Part shown: in pieces, positions 9,001-16,945 of the stretch | How positions within the stretch are numbered: the first letter of the stretch is position 1 | Layout: each line of letters starts with the position of its first letter | Origin: Hallella multisaccharivorax DSM 17128 | GTDB taxonomy: Bacteria; Bacteroidota; Bacteroidia; Bacteroidales; Bacteroidaceae | Direction: 5' to 3' | Length of the DNA stretch: 64,000 nucleotides | Assembly (NCBI RefSeq): GCF_000218235.1 | Contig: NZ_GL945017.1 | Location: 1,819,775-1,883,774, forward strand | Translations under genes and position numbers: made by a program | Notes under the pieces: generated by a model | The model's database searches: none | Seen by the model: only the letters and a program-made list of their open reading frames with translations | What the model was told of the DNA's origin: nothing

Positions 9001-11528
9001 ATATCCGCAGTCTTTCCTGCAAGGCCTTGTCATTCACGCATTTTGACAATAGCCTTTTCTCGTGGTCCAGCGATCCAGTCTTCATCACAGGCTACGGTCG
9101 TGGCGGCAAAGGACGTGTACTGATGTCAAGGGCCATGGTAAGTATGGCCGCACCTATGGCTGCTGACGCGGAGCCGCTTGCCAAGTTGGAGAGCAGGGGA
9201 GAGGGCACGGCCATGAACGGAGTCAAGACTCTTGACAACAGCAATGGGGCAACGGGTGACCAGCCATTAAAAGCAGGACTCAGGGAGAAACTCGACGAGA
9301 CAACCTTCTTCTATCCAGCCCTTTTCACGGACAACGCAGGATGCGTGAACATCTCTTTCACGCTTCCTGAGAGCGTCACGACCTGGCGGTTCTTAGGACT
9401 GGCGCACGACAAACAGATGAACAACGCCCTGATCGACGCTGAGGCTGTTACCTCTAAATCCCTGATGGTGCAGCCTAACATGCCGCGCTTTCTGCGTGAG
9501 GGCGACAAGGGCACGATTTCCACACGCATCTTCAATACCACCGATCACACTATCAACGGCACGGCCCGCCTGCAAATCGTGGATCAGGAAACGGAGAAAG
9601 TGATCGCTGAGCAGAGCAAGTCTTTCACTCTTCTTGCTAATGGCACCACGTCAGCCTCCTTTGATGTGGATGCCTCAGACCTGCTGCATCGCGCGAACGG
9701 TAAGACGCTGCTCACGGCACGGGTCCTGGCGGAAGGCGATGGCTTCAGCGATGGCGAGCAGCACTGGCTCCCCATCTTGCAGGACCGTGAAAGTATCATC
9801 ACGACCATACCTTTCTATCAGCATCAGGCCGGTAAGAAAACAATAGATCTCTCGAAGCTCTTCCCAACAGACAGTCGTGACCGAAAGCTCACGCTCGAAT
9901 ATACGGATAATCCCGCCTGGCTCGTCATCCAGGCTATGCCCACTTTGGCAAATCCTGACAACAAGGATGCAGCCTCACTTGCTGCAGCCGTCTATGCAAA
10001 CATCATAGGCAAAAAAGTGTTGACAGCTTCACCACTCATCGCTAAGACCATTGCACAATGGAAGCAGGAGAGCGGCAAGGATAACTCGCTCACAAGCCAG
10101 TTGCAGAAAAATGACGAGCTGAAGACCATGCTTCTCGACGAGACACCATGGGTAGCTAATGCCGACGATGAGACGGAGCGCAAGCACCGGCTTACTGACT
10201 ATCTCGACGGGAATCAGCTCGATTACCGCACTACTGACTGCATCAATAAGTTGCAGTCGCTGCAAAATGCCGACGGCTCCTTCTCATGGTGGCCGGGGAT
10301 GGACGGAAGTACCTACATGACTATGAATGTGGTGGAGACCCTCGTAAGACTCAACAAAATCGTCGGTCAACAAGATGCGCTTGGCGAGATGATCAGCAAA
10401 GGCTTCCGGTTCCTCAACCGCAGAATGGCGGACGAAGTGGCAGAATTGAAGAAAATGGAGAAAAAAGGGATCAGAACTCTGGTACCGAGTGAGGTAGCCT
10501 GCCATTGGCTCTATGCTTCAGCACTCTCTAAGCAGCCTCTTACGGCGGACAGAAGCTACCTGGTCAATCTCCTCGATAAGTCGGCTACCCAGTTGACCAT
10601 CTACGGCAAAGCCGGCACAGCGGTGATTCTTGCGCAATATGGAAAGATACGGCACGCAAAGGAATACATCGAGAGTATCCGCCAGTATTCGGTTTACACG
10701 GAAGAGGCAGGACGCTACTTTGATACGCCTCACGCGATGTACAGTTGGTGCGACTACCGCATCCCTTCGCAGACATTTGCCATCGAGGCCCTACACCTTG
10801 TTGAGCCGGATGATACACTCAGCATTCGGCAGATGCAGCAGTGGCTGTTGCATGAGAAACGCACGACGGGATGGTCAAACTCCATCAATGCTGTCAATGC
10901 TGTGTATGCCTTCTTGATGGATGGAGGTATAGGGAGACTCGCTCCGACGATGAATGGAGAGCAGGAAGTCACGATGACGGTAGATGGAAAGGTAATTTCC
11001 CTGCCGGAAGCCACCAGTGGAATAGGCTGTGTGAAGACGACCATGAATGGCAACGATGTCCATGAACTGACTATACGGAAAAGTACGACGGGTACATCGT
11101 GGGGTGCTGTCTATGCACAGTTCACGCAGAAAGCGTCGCATGTGAAGGCCGTAGCCTCCGGTCTGACCATTAAACGGGAGATTACGGAAGCGCCCACGAC
11201 ACTCGCTGTTGGCAAAAAGGTGACCGTGCGTATCACTATTATTGCCGATCGTGACTACGACTTTGTGCAGGTACAGGATAAACGCGCCTCTTGCCTGGAA
11301 CCGGCCAACGCATTAAGCGGTTACCGCAACGGATGTTACCAGAATCCGAAAGACAATGTGACCAATTATTTCTTTGACCATCTGAGAAAAGGTCGTCATA
11401 TCGTCGAGACAATCTATTATGTAGACCGTATGGGAGACTACACCTCGGGCATCGCCACCGTCCAGTGTGCCTATGCGCCGGCATTTGGCGGGAGAGAAGA
11501 AGGAAAGGCCATTGAGGTTAAAAAGTAG
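6027..11528 (+). CDS. Alpha-2-macroglobulin family protein, thioester-less
   Basis: 1833-residue secreted protein, a probable broad protease trap of the periplasm or cell surface. The signal peptide (residues 1-19, ending FTMAQ) has no lipobox, so it is not a lipoprotein. Features in order are an N-terminal helical segment, macroglobulin domains including the hallmark TDRAIYRPGQTV (about residues 496-507), a bait-like Ala/Ser/Gly-rich stretch (about 1025-1085), the LPESVTTWRF segment, an alpha/alpha toroid thioester-like domain with a QNADGSFSWWPG motif, and a C-terminal receptor-like domain (YYVDRMGDYTSG). The CxEQ thioester motif expected before the toroid is absent, so covalent trapping by thioester is unlikely. 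It is first in an operon with the DUF1573 gene (36 nt gap) and ispH. The penicillin-binding protein 1C often paired with this family is absent here. Confidence 0.92.
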   Translation: MKRILFTLIFMIPLFTMAQTYDQLWRKVEEAAKRDLPQSQLTVIRQIARNAEEEKQYGQLLKAQLMLGAVETAISPDSLSIQINDMELRYARLTDPALKAVYATAIGKLYQRLPITDDGQGKVKTSGMWFDRAMADPAFLATKKGSGYEPAMVKGDDDALFSDDLLHVIGLETQRYETLRQFYAGHGNRDAACYTAVLAMREKMNKIGMKSCCATIDSLLQVYNDLPVACELAILRLNTMDDNTPDEKVAFIQQALEKWGSWKRANSLRNSLNNLEQPSFTVSTGKTIALPGKPKTLHIQSIRNIGKLSLRLYRLNIGGDTHLDPTVNADYTKLKGCMESSPVASIERSYTGHKPWEILTDSIVLDGLPVGVYLMEATTDNKNITPRRSLLRVSDVFVLNQSLPDNKLRLAVVSATTGKPLPQAKIQLTTQYYNGKERAEKQILYTDKDGQTVYAYTKNAPDLVYVYTADDKAAPETNLNTYYNYWEASDQTQRIAVYTDRAIYRPGQTVHASAIAWDADPKTRASQVKMSQKLMFSLLDANYKTVAEKAATTDEFGTAAVDFTLPREGLTGAFCVHVKTTSNDRMGTATLQVEEYKQPTFQVVFDNYKEAYQAGDTISLRGVATTYSGVPVQNAKVDYTIVRCEGLRWFWWGRRNQKQVLDNSTTTADDGSFIVRVPMNYPENMKADGAVYYDFEVNAKVTDVAGETHEVETSLPLSNRKAMLSSSLKDKMLRDSLMSTSFAYKNLLGEEVDGIVKYRFDNGAWKEVKTNTMFVLTDRLASGRHRLEAVCGTDSLKKDIVVFTLKDKEPAVETHDWFYASAKQFPQNGAPVYIQTGASDKSVQMYYTIFSADKVIESGSKVINNNVYTRAFRYDSSWGNGITVTTAWVVGGKLCEHNVQISRPEPDTKLQMDWKTFRNKLVPGQKETWTLRIVSPAGKPAQAQLMVTMFDKSLDALYPQAWSLNNTFSVVLPFSAWRGTFAANGYLSGSKYIRSLSCKALSFTHFDNSLFSWSSDPVFITGYGRGGKGRVLMSRAMVSMAAPMAADAEPLAKLESRGEGTAMNGVKTLDNSNGATGDQPLKAGLREKLDETTFFYPALFTDNAGCVNISFTLPESVTTWRFLGLAHDKQMNNALIDAEAVTSKSLMVQPNMPRFLREGDKGTISTRIFNTTDHTINGTARLQIVDQETEKVIAEQSKSFTLLANGTTSASFDVDASDLLHRANGKTLLTARVLAEGDGFSDGEQHWLPILQDRESIITTIPFYQHQAGKKTIDLSKLFPTDSRDRKLTLEYTDNPAWLVIQAMPTLANPDNKDAASLAAAVYANIIGKKVLTASPLIAKTIAQWKQESGKDNSLTSQLQKNDELKTMLLDETPWVANADDETERKHRLTDYLDGNQLDYRTTDCINKLQSLQNADGSFSWWPGMDGSTYMTMNVVETLVRLNKIVGQQDALGEMISKGFRFLNRRMADEVAELKKMEKKGIRTLVPSEVACHWLYASALSKQPLTADRSYLVNLLDKSATQLTIYGKAGTAVILAQYGKIRHAKEYIESIRQYSVYTEEAGRYFDTPHAMYSWCDYRIPSQTFAIEALHLVEPDDTLSIRQMQQWLLHEKRTTGWSNSINAVNAVYAFLMDGGIGRLAPTMNGEQEVTMTVDGKVISLPEATSGIGCVKTTMNGNDVHELTIRKSTTGTSWGAVYAQFTQKASHVKAVASGLTIKREITEAPTTLAVGKKVTVRITIIADRDYDFVQVQDKRASCLEPANALSGYRNGCYQNPKDNVTNYFFDHLRKGRHIVETIYYVDRMGDYTSGIATVQCAYAPAFGGREEGKAIEVKK

Positions 11529-11564
11529 AGAATAAGAATGAATCAAAAAAGTTAAAAGATACTC

Positions 11565-12623
11565 ATGAGAAAACAGATAGTGCCCTTGTTGGTATTCCTG
11601 CCGCTTTGGCTCCATGCCCAGGTCATCAGCACGTCATCGAAAATGATCGACTGCGGCCAGGTGGTTTTCAAACAACCAGTAAAGGCTGAATTCACCTTAA
11701 AGAATACGGGTGACAAGTCTTTGGTCATCAGTCAGGTGCGCACATCGTGCGGTTGTACGACAGTCTCTTTTCCCAAGGAAGCCATTGCCCCCGGCAAAGC
11801 CTTTTCTGTGAACGCTATATATGACGCCAGGCAAATGGGACATTTCCAAAAGGAAATCGGAGTGTACAGCAACGCATCCGAGAAACCGCTTCTGCTGACA
11901 GTTAAAGGTGTGGTAGTTCAGAAAGTGAGCGATTTCAAAGGCAAATATCCCTATGTCATTGGTACCATGATGGCTGATAAAAACGAACTGTTCTTTGATA
12001 ATGTCAACCGTGGTGATATGCCTGTTGAGCAGATTCATGTCATGAACAATGGAGACGATGTTGTCAGTCCACAACTTATGCACTTGCCACCCTATCTCAA
12101 AGGAGAAGTGAAGCCTTCACGAATAGGGCCGGGACGCTCGGCTACCATTACGTTGCAGATAGACTCAAAGAAGTTGAGTGATCTTGGATTATCGCAGACC
12201 TCGATCTATCTCGGAAGTTTCCCTGGAGACAAAGTGTCACCAGAAAAAGAGATTACAGTCAATGTCATCCTTATGCCGGCGTTCAGCGGACTCACCAAAA
12301 CACAGCGGGTCAATGCCCCCATATTGCAACTTTCTAAAGGACAGATTGACATTGGGTCATTTGAAGGAAAGAGCAGGAAGAAAGATGAGCTCCTGATTAC
12401 CAACATCGGTAAATCTTCCCTGTCCATCCGATCCTTACAAGTCATAAGCGCAGGACTCGAAGTGTCGCTCAGCAAGCGCAATATTGATCCAGGAGAAACA
12501 GCCAAACTCAAAGTTACCGCAATTAGGGATATGATAGACCGCGCACGGTCGAAACCGCGAATTCTGATGATCACCAATGATCCTACACAGGGGAAAGTAA
12601 TCATTAATGTTGATGTGAAATGA
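11565..12623 (+). CDS. DUF1573 domain-containing secreted protein
   Basis: 352 residues with a signal peptide (about 1-18, ending WLHAQ). The N-terminal third is a typical DUF1573 immunoglobulin-like domain: IDCGQVVFKQPVKAEF, then RTSCGCTT with the family's conserved Cys pair, then the SNASEKPLLLTVKG strand. Two more Ig-like (ASPM-SPD2-Hydin style) segments follow, with a second FDNVNRGDMPVE and a third IDIGSFEGKSRKKDE repeat of the same pattern. The function of the family is unknown; it is common in Bacteroidetes envelopes. Its stop overlaps the ispH start (ATGA, 12620-12623), implying translational coupling. Confidence 0.88.
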   Translation: MRKQIVPLLVFLPLWLHAQVISTSSKMIDCGQVVFKQPVKAEFTLKNTGDKSLVISQVRTSCGCTTVSFPKEAIAPGKAFSVNAIYDARQMGHFQKEIGVYSNASEKPLLLTVKGVVVQKVSDFKGKYPYVIGTMMADKNELFFDNVNRGDMPVEQIHVMNNGDDVVSPQLMHLPPYLKGEVKPSRIGPGRSATITLQIDSKKLSDLGLSQTSIYLGSFPGDKVSPEKEITVNVILMPAFSGLTKTQRVNAPILQLSKGQIDIGSFEGKSRKKDELLITNIGKSSLSIRSLQVISAGLEVSLSKRNIDPGETAKLKVTAIRDMIDRARSKPRILMITNDPTQGKVIINVDVK

Positions 12624-13480
12624 ACCTTAAGATAGAGATAGACAACGGCAGCGGTTTCTGTTTTGGCGTGACCACAGCCATCCATAAGGCTGAAGAAGAA
12701 CTTGCCAAAGGAAACAAGCTCTATTGCCTTGGCGACATTGTACATAACGGGATGGAGGTGGAGCGCCTGCACGGGCAGGGGCTTGTCACCATTGATCATC
12801 AGCAGCTCCGTGAGCTCCGTAATGCGAAAGTACTGTTGCGGGCTCATGGAGAGCCTCCTGAAACTTACGAGATTGCCAGGCAGAACAATATTGAAATTAT
12901 CGACGCCACCTGTCCTGTAGTGCTGGCTTTGCAGAGGAGAATCAAGCACAAATGGGCCGACAGCCAAAACGCACAAACCGTCATTTTCGGGAAAAAAGGA
13001 CATGCCGAAGTGCTCGGACTCGTTGGTCAGACTCATGGAGAGGCCATTGTAGTAGAAAGTTTAGAAGAAGTAAAACAGAAGCTCGACTTCATCAAGGACA
13101 TCAATCTTTATTCACAAACTACAAAAAACCTTGATGAGTACCGGCGCATCGTCGATTATATACAAAACCATATCTCGCCCTCCACAGCTTTCAAGAGCTA
13201 CGACACTATCTGCCGGCAAGTGGCCAACCGTATGCCCCACATTGCCGAATTTGCAGCCCATCACGATGTCATTCTGTTCGTTAGTGGACGTAAAAGCAGC
13301 AACGGTCATGCGCTTTTCACACGCTGTAAAGAGGTGAACGCCAACAGCCACCTCATAGAGCGTGAGGAAGAGATAGACTACAGCTGGTTTGACGGGGCAC
13401 AGACAGTAGGCATTTGTGGTGCTACCAGTACGCCCAAATGGCTGATGGAAGAATGCAGGAATGCTATTCTACATTACTGA
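12620..13480 (+). CDS. ispH: 4-hydroxy-3-methylbut-2-enyl diphosphate reductase
   Basis: Last enzyme of the MEP isoprenoid pathway. It reduces HMBPP to isopentenyl and dimethylallyl diphosphate with a [4Fe-4S] cluster in the cytoplasm. The 286 residues carry the three cluster cysteines in GFCFGV (Cys14), DATCPVV (about 98) and DTICRQV (about 197). They also have the substrate histidines in DIVHNGMEV and LRAHGEPP and the closing ICGATSTPKWL motif. Length fits the family. The start ATG overlaps the stop of the DUF1573 gene by four bases. Identification is secure. Confidence 0.97.
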   Translation: MNLKIEIDNGSGFCFGVTTAIHKAEEELAKGNKLYCLGDIVHNGMEVERLHGQGLVTIDHQQLRELRNAKVLLRAHGEPPETYEIARQNNIEIIDATCPVVLALQRRIKHKWADSQNAQTVIFGKKGHAEVLGLVGQTHGEAIVVESLEEVKQKLDFIKDINLYSQTTKNLDEYRRIVDYIQNHISPSTAFKSYDTICRQVANRMPHIAEFAAHHDVILFVSGRKSSNGHALFTRCKEVNANSHLIEREEEIDYSWFDGAQTVGICGATSTPKWLMEECRNAILHY

Positions 13481-13546
13481 TTTATATCAATTAGGTTGAT
13501 TTCTGTCAAAAACTATCACAAATTCTGTACTAATCCTGACAAATTG

Positions 13547-13578
13547 TTTGTGGGAAAAGATCTTCTTTTTAACTTTGC
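13547..13578 (+). promoter_or_regulatory. Bacteroidetes promoter, full consensus
   Basis: TTTG at 13547-13550, a 19-nt spacer and TAACTTTGC at 13570-13578 give a complete -33/-7 pair. It drives the small secreted protein gene starting at 13683 and leaves a leader of about 100 nt. Confidence 0.8.
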
Positions 13579-13682
13579 AGCGTCAAAAGAATAACAGGAG
13601 CAACATTAAAAGAAAAGACTCCAAAGTAAGAGAGGCACTAATGAGTCTGTTATGTTTCAATTTAAAAAGAAAGGATAACACT

Positions 13683-14060
13683 ATGAAGAAGATTGTATTC
13701 ACACTCGCAGCAATGATGACCATGACCCTGGCTTTTGCAGAGGGAGAGACATCCACCAAGGATAACGCAGCAGTGGCAGCAGAGGTTCAGAAATATGAGA
13801 TGAACATCAATGTGAACGCTCTAGCCCGCACACTGGGACTGAGCAGTGATGAGATTGATGCTGTCAACTATATCAGCGAGGATCTCCACCGCGACATGAA
13901 AAAGGCTGGTGCTGCAGAGGGAGAGGAACGCGACAGACTCTACAAGAAGTCTATCAGGCACAACTTGTCTTACATGCACGCTGTGCTCGACAACGATCAG
14001 TACCGTGAGTATGTCAAACTGCTCAACGTTACTCTCAACAACCGTGGTTTGAACAAATAA
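13683..14060 (+). CDS. Small secreted helical protein, unknown function
   Basis: 125 residues. The start is the ATG at 13683, preceded by AGAAAGGA and followed by a clear signal peptide (ending ALAFA, about residues 1-19). An upstream in-frame extension overlaps the promoter and is rejected. The mature part is charged and mostly helical, with LSSDEIDAVNYISEDLH, a Lys/Arg-rich middle and a DNDQYREYVKLLNVTL segment. I do not recognise a family. It is monocistronic, with its own full-consensus promoter and a rho-independent terminator, so it may be well expressed. The periplasm is its likely location. Confidence 0.75.
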   Translation: MKKIVFTLAAMMTMTLAFAEGETSTKDNAAVAAEVQKYEMNINVNALARTLGLSSDEIDAVNYISEDLHRDMKKAGAAEGEERDRLYKKSIRHNLSYMHAVLDNDQYREYVKLLNVTLNNRGLNK

Positions 14061-14086
14061 GCTGTTACAATCCAATACATCTATAG

Positions 14087-14113
14087 GGCGGTCAGAAAAT
14101 GGCTGCCTTTTTT
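14087..14113 (+). terminator. Rho-independent terminator
   Basis: An 8-bp stem (14087-14094 with 14100-14107, including two G-U pairs), a GAAAA loop and six T residues (14108-14113). It ends the small secreted protein gene, and its T-tract overlaps the stop codon of the convergent gene. Confidence 0.8.
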
Positions 14114-14402
14114 AGTGCTCTTCCTCTTCCACCCACTTGTCATCATACTTTACGAACCCCATCTCTTTTGCACGCCCTAATAGCCATAAGGCTTCCTTGT
14201 CTGTACAGTTGTATTGATCGCGTAACGACTTTGTAAAGTCTTTACGTTGCATGATGTGGTCGGGTTGGATGTCAAGGATGTCTTTCACCGTCTGATGCAA
14301 ACGCTCTGTACTGAAATGACGACGTCGATGATGATAGCGATTGAGGGCTACCAAGGTCAGACAGGCTATGACAATCACAATAATAATGGTTGTTGTGCTC
14401 AT
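14112..14402 (-). CDS. Small single-pass membrane protein, unknown function
   Basis: 96 residues. One N-terminal membrane helix (residues 4-21, IIIVIVIACLTLVAL) is followed by a basic HHRRRH turn and a soluble part of about 70 residues (TVKDILDIQPDHIMQRKDF, CTDKEALWLLGRAKEMGF, acidic tail). The soluble part looks like a small winged-helix or helical domain, but I cannot assign a family. It has its own promoter at 14473-14504 and is convergent with the preceding gene. Coding status is supported by the promoter and the regular membrane-segment pattern. Confidence 0.65.
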   Translation of the reverse strand: MSTTTIIIVIVIACLTLVALNRYHHRRRHFSTERLHQTVKDILDIQPDHIMQRKDFTKSLRDQYNCTDKEALWLLGRAKEMGFVKYDDKWVEEEEH

Positions 14403-14472
14403 ACTCGTTAGTTTAATTTAGTTTTAGCAATTGGCTCTGATAACATTACTACCTATCTCGTAGATTAATGCG

Positions 14473-14504
14473 CTAAAGTTAATAAAAATATCGATTAAAT
14501 GCAA
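14473..14504 (-). promoter_or_regulatory. Bacteroidetes promoter for the small membrane protein
   Basis: On the minus strand TTGC (14501-14504), a 19-nt spacer and TAACTTTAG (14473-14481). The -7 box deviates only in its last G. The leader to the ATG at 14402 is about 65 nt. Confidence 0.65.
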
Positions 14505-14610
14505 CCGTTTTCTGCTTTTCTGTTATTTATTTAATTTTTTTTTGGACTTGCTAAATACAATAGTAACAACTCAGTCTTTTCAGGCATGACAAATTCCGAA
14601 TGACTATTTC

Positions 14611-14863
14611 TTAGTCATTCTCAGCAAAGAGTTCATCGAAGAAGTTCTCCTTGGGAGGCCATGTCGGAGACGAGCGTCCTAAAGCATCCTGCAACCTTTG
14701 TCTTGACTTTCAAGATTCTAATGGCTCCCTCGCTGGAGTTGTTGTGGTGCGGAACTTCATCATGTTCAAGGAATGTGAAAATGTATTGTTCGCATTTTAT
14801 CAGTCCTTTCTGCAATGTTTGGAAGTCTTTCTTTTCCTTGCTCTCAAACGGTGAGACATCCAT
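14611..14863 (-). pseudogene. IS66-like transposase C-terminal remnant
   Basis: A minus-strand fragment reads FLEHDEVPHHNNSSEGAIR followed by ILKVKTKVAGCFRT. This matches the conserved C-terminal DNNxSERAIRxxKVKxKVSGxF region of IS66-type transposases. The frame then breaks near 14650; a shifted frame reads KENFFDELFAEND to a stop at 14611. The N-terminal and catalytic parts are missing. It abuts another IS remnant at 14863. Family call is from motif memory and moderately sure. Confidence 0.65.
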
Positions 14864-15300
14864 CAGCCGAAATATCTCCGGTTGAGCTTATAGCAGAACT
14901 CATTGGGATAGAGCTGCCGGAAATCTGCTTTAACATCGTGATATGTGTCAAGAATACTATGCTTGGCATTGCTGATGGATATGTGTACCCACGGGAGCAC
15001 CCTACCGACGATGGTCTTGTCCTTCATGCCATAAGCCTCATCTGGCAACCACACTATTCTTGACGAGTGTTGAATAAGAACTGGTGGCATCAGTCGCTGC
15101 CTCCACCTTCGCATCTATTGACCTCTTTATCCTGTCTTCCTCCGTTACGGCCTCAAGTCAGGTATGACCATCATCTTGATGTGACCGACTTTTTTACCGT
15201 ACTGTACTTCTTGGTTGGCGTATCTATGGGGACAGCACTTTCCGCCATGACAAGGACTGCCTTTTCCCGTTGACTTCCGTGCCCCCGTTTGAGAAGATTT
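14863..15300 (-). pseudogene. IS1595 (ISXO2-like) transposase remnant
   Basis: Frameshifted minus-strand pieces: KRGHGSQREKAVLVMAES and KKVGHIKMMVIPDL near 15180-15290, an EEDRIKRSIDAKVEAATDA stretch, then SRIVWLPDEAYGMKDKTIVG and the diagnostic LPWVHISISNAKHSILDTYH, then LYPNEFCYKLNRRYFG ending at a TGA at 14863. This is the order of the ISXO2-like domain. The N-terminal zinc-binding part was not seen. At its 3' edge it is fused to an IS66-like tail, so two different elements have decayed against each other here. Confidence 0.75.
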
Positions 15301-15303
15301 CAC

Positions 15304-16920
15304 TTAGTCTTTAATATTGGGCTCTTCAAGTCCAAGTCCCTTCTTCTTGTCAATTACCTTAAGATAAAGCCCTATGAAAAGGGCGGCGACACCAAGGCAT
15401 GCAAGCATCACCAATGGCCATGTATAATTAAGTTTAGTTGGATCGGTTACTCCGACATTCGTCTTGTCGAGCACTTTCCCGATGAGTAATGGAAACAGCC
15501 ACAAGCCGATGTTCTGAATCCAGAAAATCAAGGCATAGGCGGAACCTATGATCTTCGGTGCTACAAGCTTTGGCACTGAAGGCCACAGCGCAGCAGGTAC
15601 AAGGGAGAACGAAGCGCCTAAAACGAGAATGGTGACATAGGCCACAATAGCACCACCTATAAGATTGCCTTTAAATACGGGAAGAATGAAGGCGAATGTC
15701 AGGTGGCAGAAAATGAGCAGGAAAGAACCAAGAATCAGCATTGATGCGGCCTTACCCTTATGATCTACGTAATTGCCAAGGATTGGGGTGATGCCAACAG
15801 CAAGCAGCGGGAACACAGCAAAAATAGATTCTGCTGACTGGCGCTCGAACCCCATATAGCAGTAGCCAAGGAGGAAGACCACGGAAAGGACCATCAGAAT
15901 GTATTTCGCAGCCTTATTCTTTTGGAAATTACTTGCAAACGATGTAGCAGCGACGATCAACATGATGATATACTGTACGTAGGTAACAACATTCGATGCC
16001 CAGAAACTATTAGGTTCAAGAGCATGGAATGTCAGGTTGCATTGCAACATGTTTACTGCATACTTCTGGAATGGGAAGATAGCTGAGTAATAAAGTACGC
16101 ACAGCAAACTCACGAGCCAGAAACCTTGGGAAGAGAGTATCTTTCCAAGATCGCTGATCTTGAACGGATCGTCCTTTTCCTCAGCCTCGTGAGTCTGCGA
16201 GTCAAGTTTTTTATCCATGAAGAAATACACTACCAGCATGATGAGTGCAATGCAGAGTAATACCACTCCGAAAGCAACCGAACGACTCACGTCAATCTTT
16301 CCACCGAGCTTGGCAAAAAACGGTGAGAAAATCATCACTGTTGCCACGCCCAAACGGGCAAGTGCCATCTCGGAGCCCATGGCAAGAGCCATCTCGCGAC
16401 CCTTGAACCACTTTACGATACCTCGGCTAACGGTAATGCCTCCCATCTCAGTGCCACATCCAAAAATCATGAAGCCAATGGCTGCAAGCTTTGCTGAGGC
16501 AGGCATGCCCTTATAGAAAGGAGAGACGCCCAGTTCGTCGAAGACAGGTATGTAATTGAGATTATCGGTAAACCATTTTTCCAAACCACTTCCGATGAAG
16601 TTTTCACTAATGGCGTAGTACTTGATGCATGCACCAGCAAGCATCACACAACCTGATAGCAGCGCTGTGAAGCGCACGCCCATCTTGTCTAGAATGATTC
16701 CTGCAAATATGAGGAAGAAAGCGAATACGTTGAGGAATGTCTCAGCACCCTGCATGGTACCGAATGCCGTAGAATCCCAATGGCGCTGTGAGAGCATGAG
16801 ATCCTTGATAGGAGATAGGATGTCTACGAAGATGTAGGCACAGAACATTGCCAGTGCCAATAGCAGGAGGGCCGTCCAGCGTAGGGCAGCGGAATCTCTT
16901 AGTGTTTTTGTTTCTGTCAT
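15304..16920 (-). CDS. MFS transporter, possibly for peptides
   Basis: 538-residue major facilitator with about 12 membrane segments. An early FVDILSPIKDLM helix precedes a central cytoplasmic loop rich in Lys/Asp/Glu (about residues 235-255). The sequence has general resemblance to the OFA and MFSD1-like groups. The gene follows the DPP5-type peptidase by 25 nt and is last in the pyrG-yidC-DPP5 operon, just before the IS remnants. Placement beside a dipeptide-releasing peptidase suggests uptake of di- or tripeptides. That is inference from context only; oxalate, formate or sugar acids are alternatives. Confidence 0.85.
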   Translation of the reverse strand: MTETKTLRDSAALRWTALLLLALAMFCAYIFVDILSPIKDLMLSQRHWDSTAFGTMQGAETFLNVFAFFLIFAGIILDKMGVRFTALLSGCVMLAGACIKYYAISENFIGSGLEKWFTDNLNYIPVFDELGVSPFYKGMPASAKLAAIGFMIFGCGTEMGGITVSRGIVKWFKGREMALAMGSEMALARLGVATVMIFSPFFAKLGGKIDVSRSVAFGVVLLCIALIMLVVYFFMDKKLDSQTHEAEEKDDPFKISDLGKILSSQGFWLVSLLCVLYYSAIFPFQKYAVNMLQCNLTFHALEPNSFWASNVVTYVQYIIMLIVAATSFASNFQKNKAAKYILMVLSVVFLLGYCYMGFERQSAESIFAVFPLLAVGITPILGNYVDHKGKAASMLILGSFLLIFCHLTFAFILPVFKGNLIGGAIVAYVTILVLGASFSLVPAALWPSVPKLVAPKIIGSAYALIFWIQNIGLWLFPLLIGKVLDKTNVGVTDPTKLNYTWPLVMLACLGVAALFIGLYLKVIDKKKGLGLEEPNIKD

Positions 16921-16945
16921 ATTGATTGAAAATAACTATTTCTCT

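Noticed and set aside
12206-13036. Minus-strand frame across the DUF1573/ispH junction
   Set aside because: Antisense to two confident overlapping genes.
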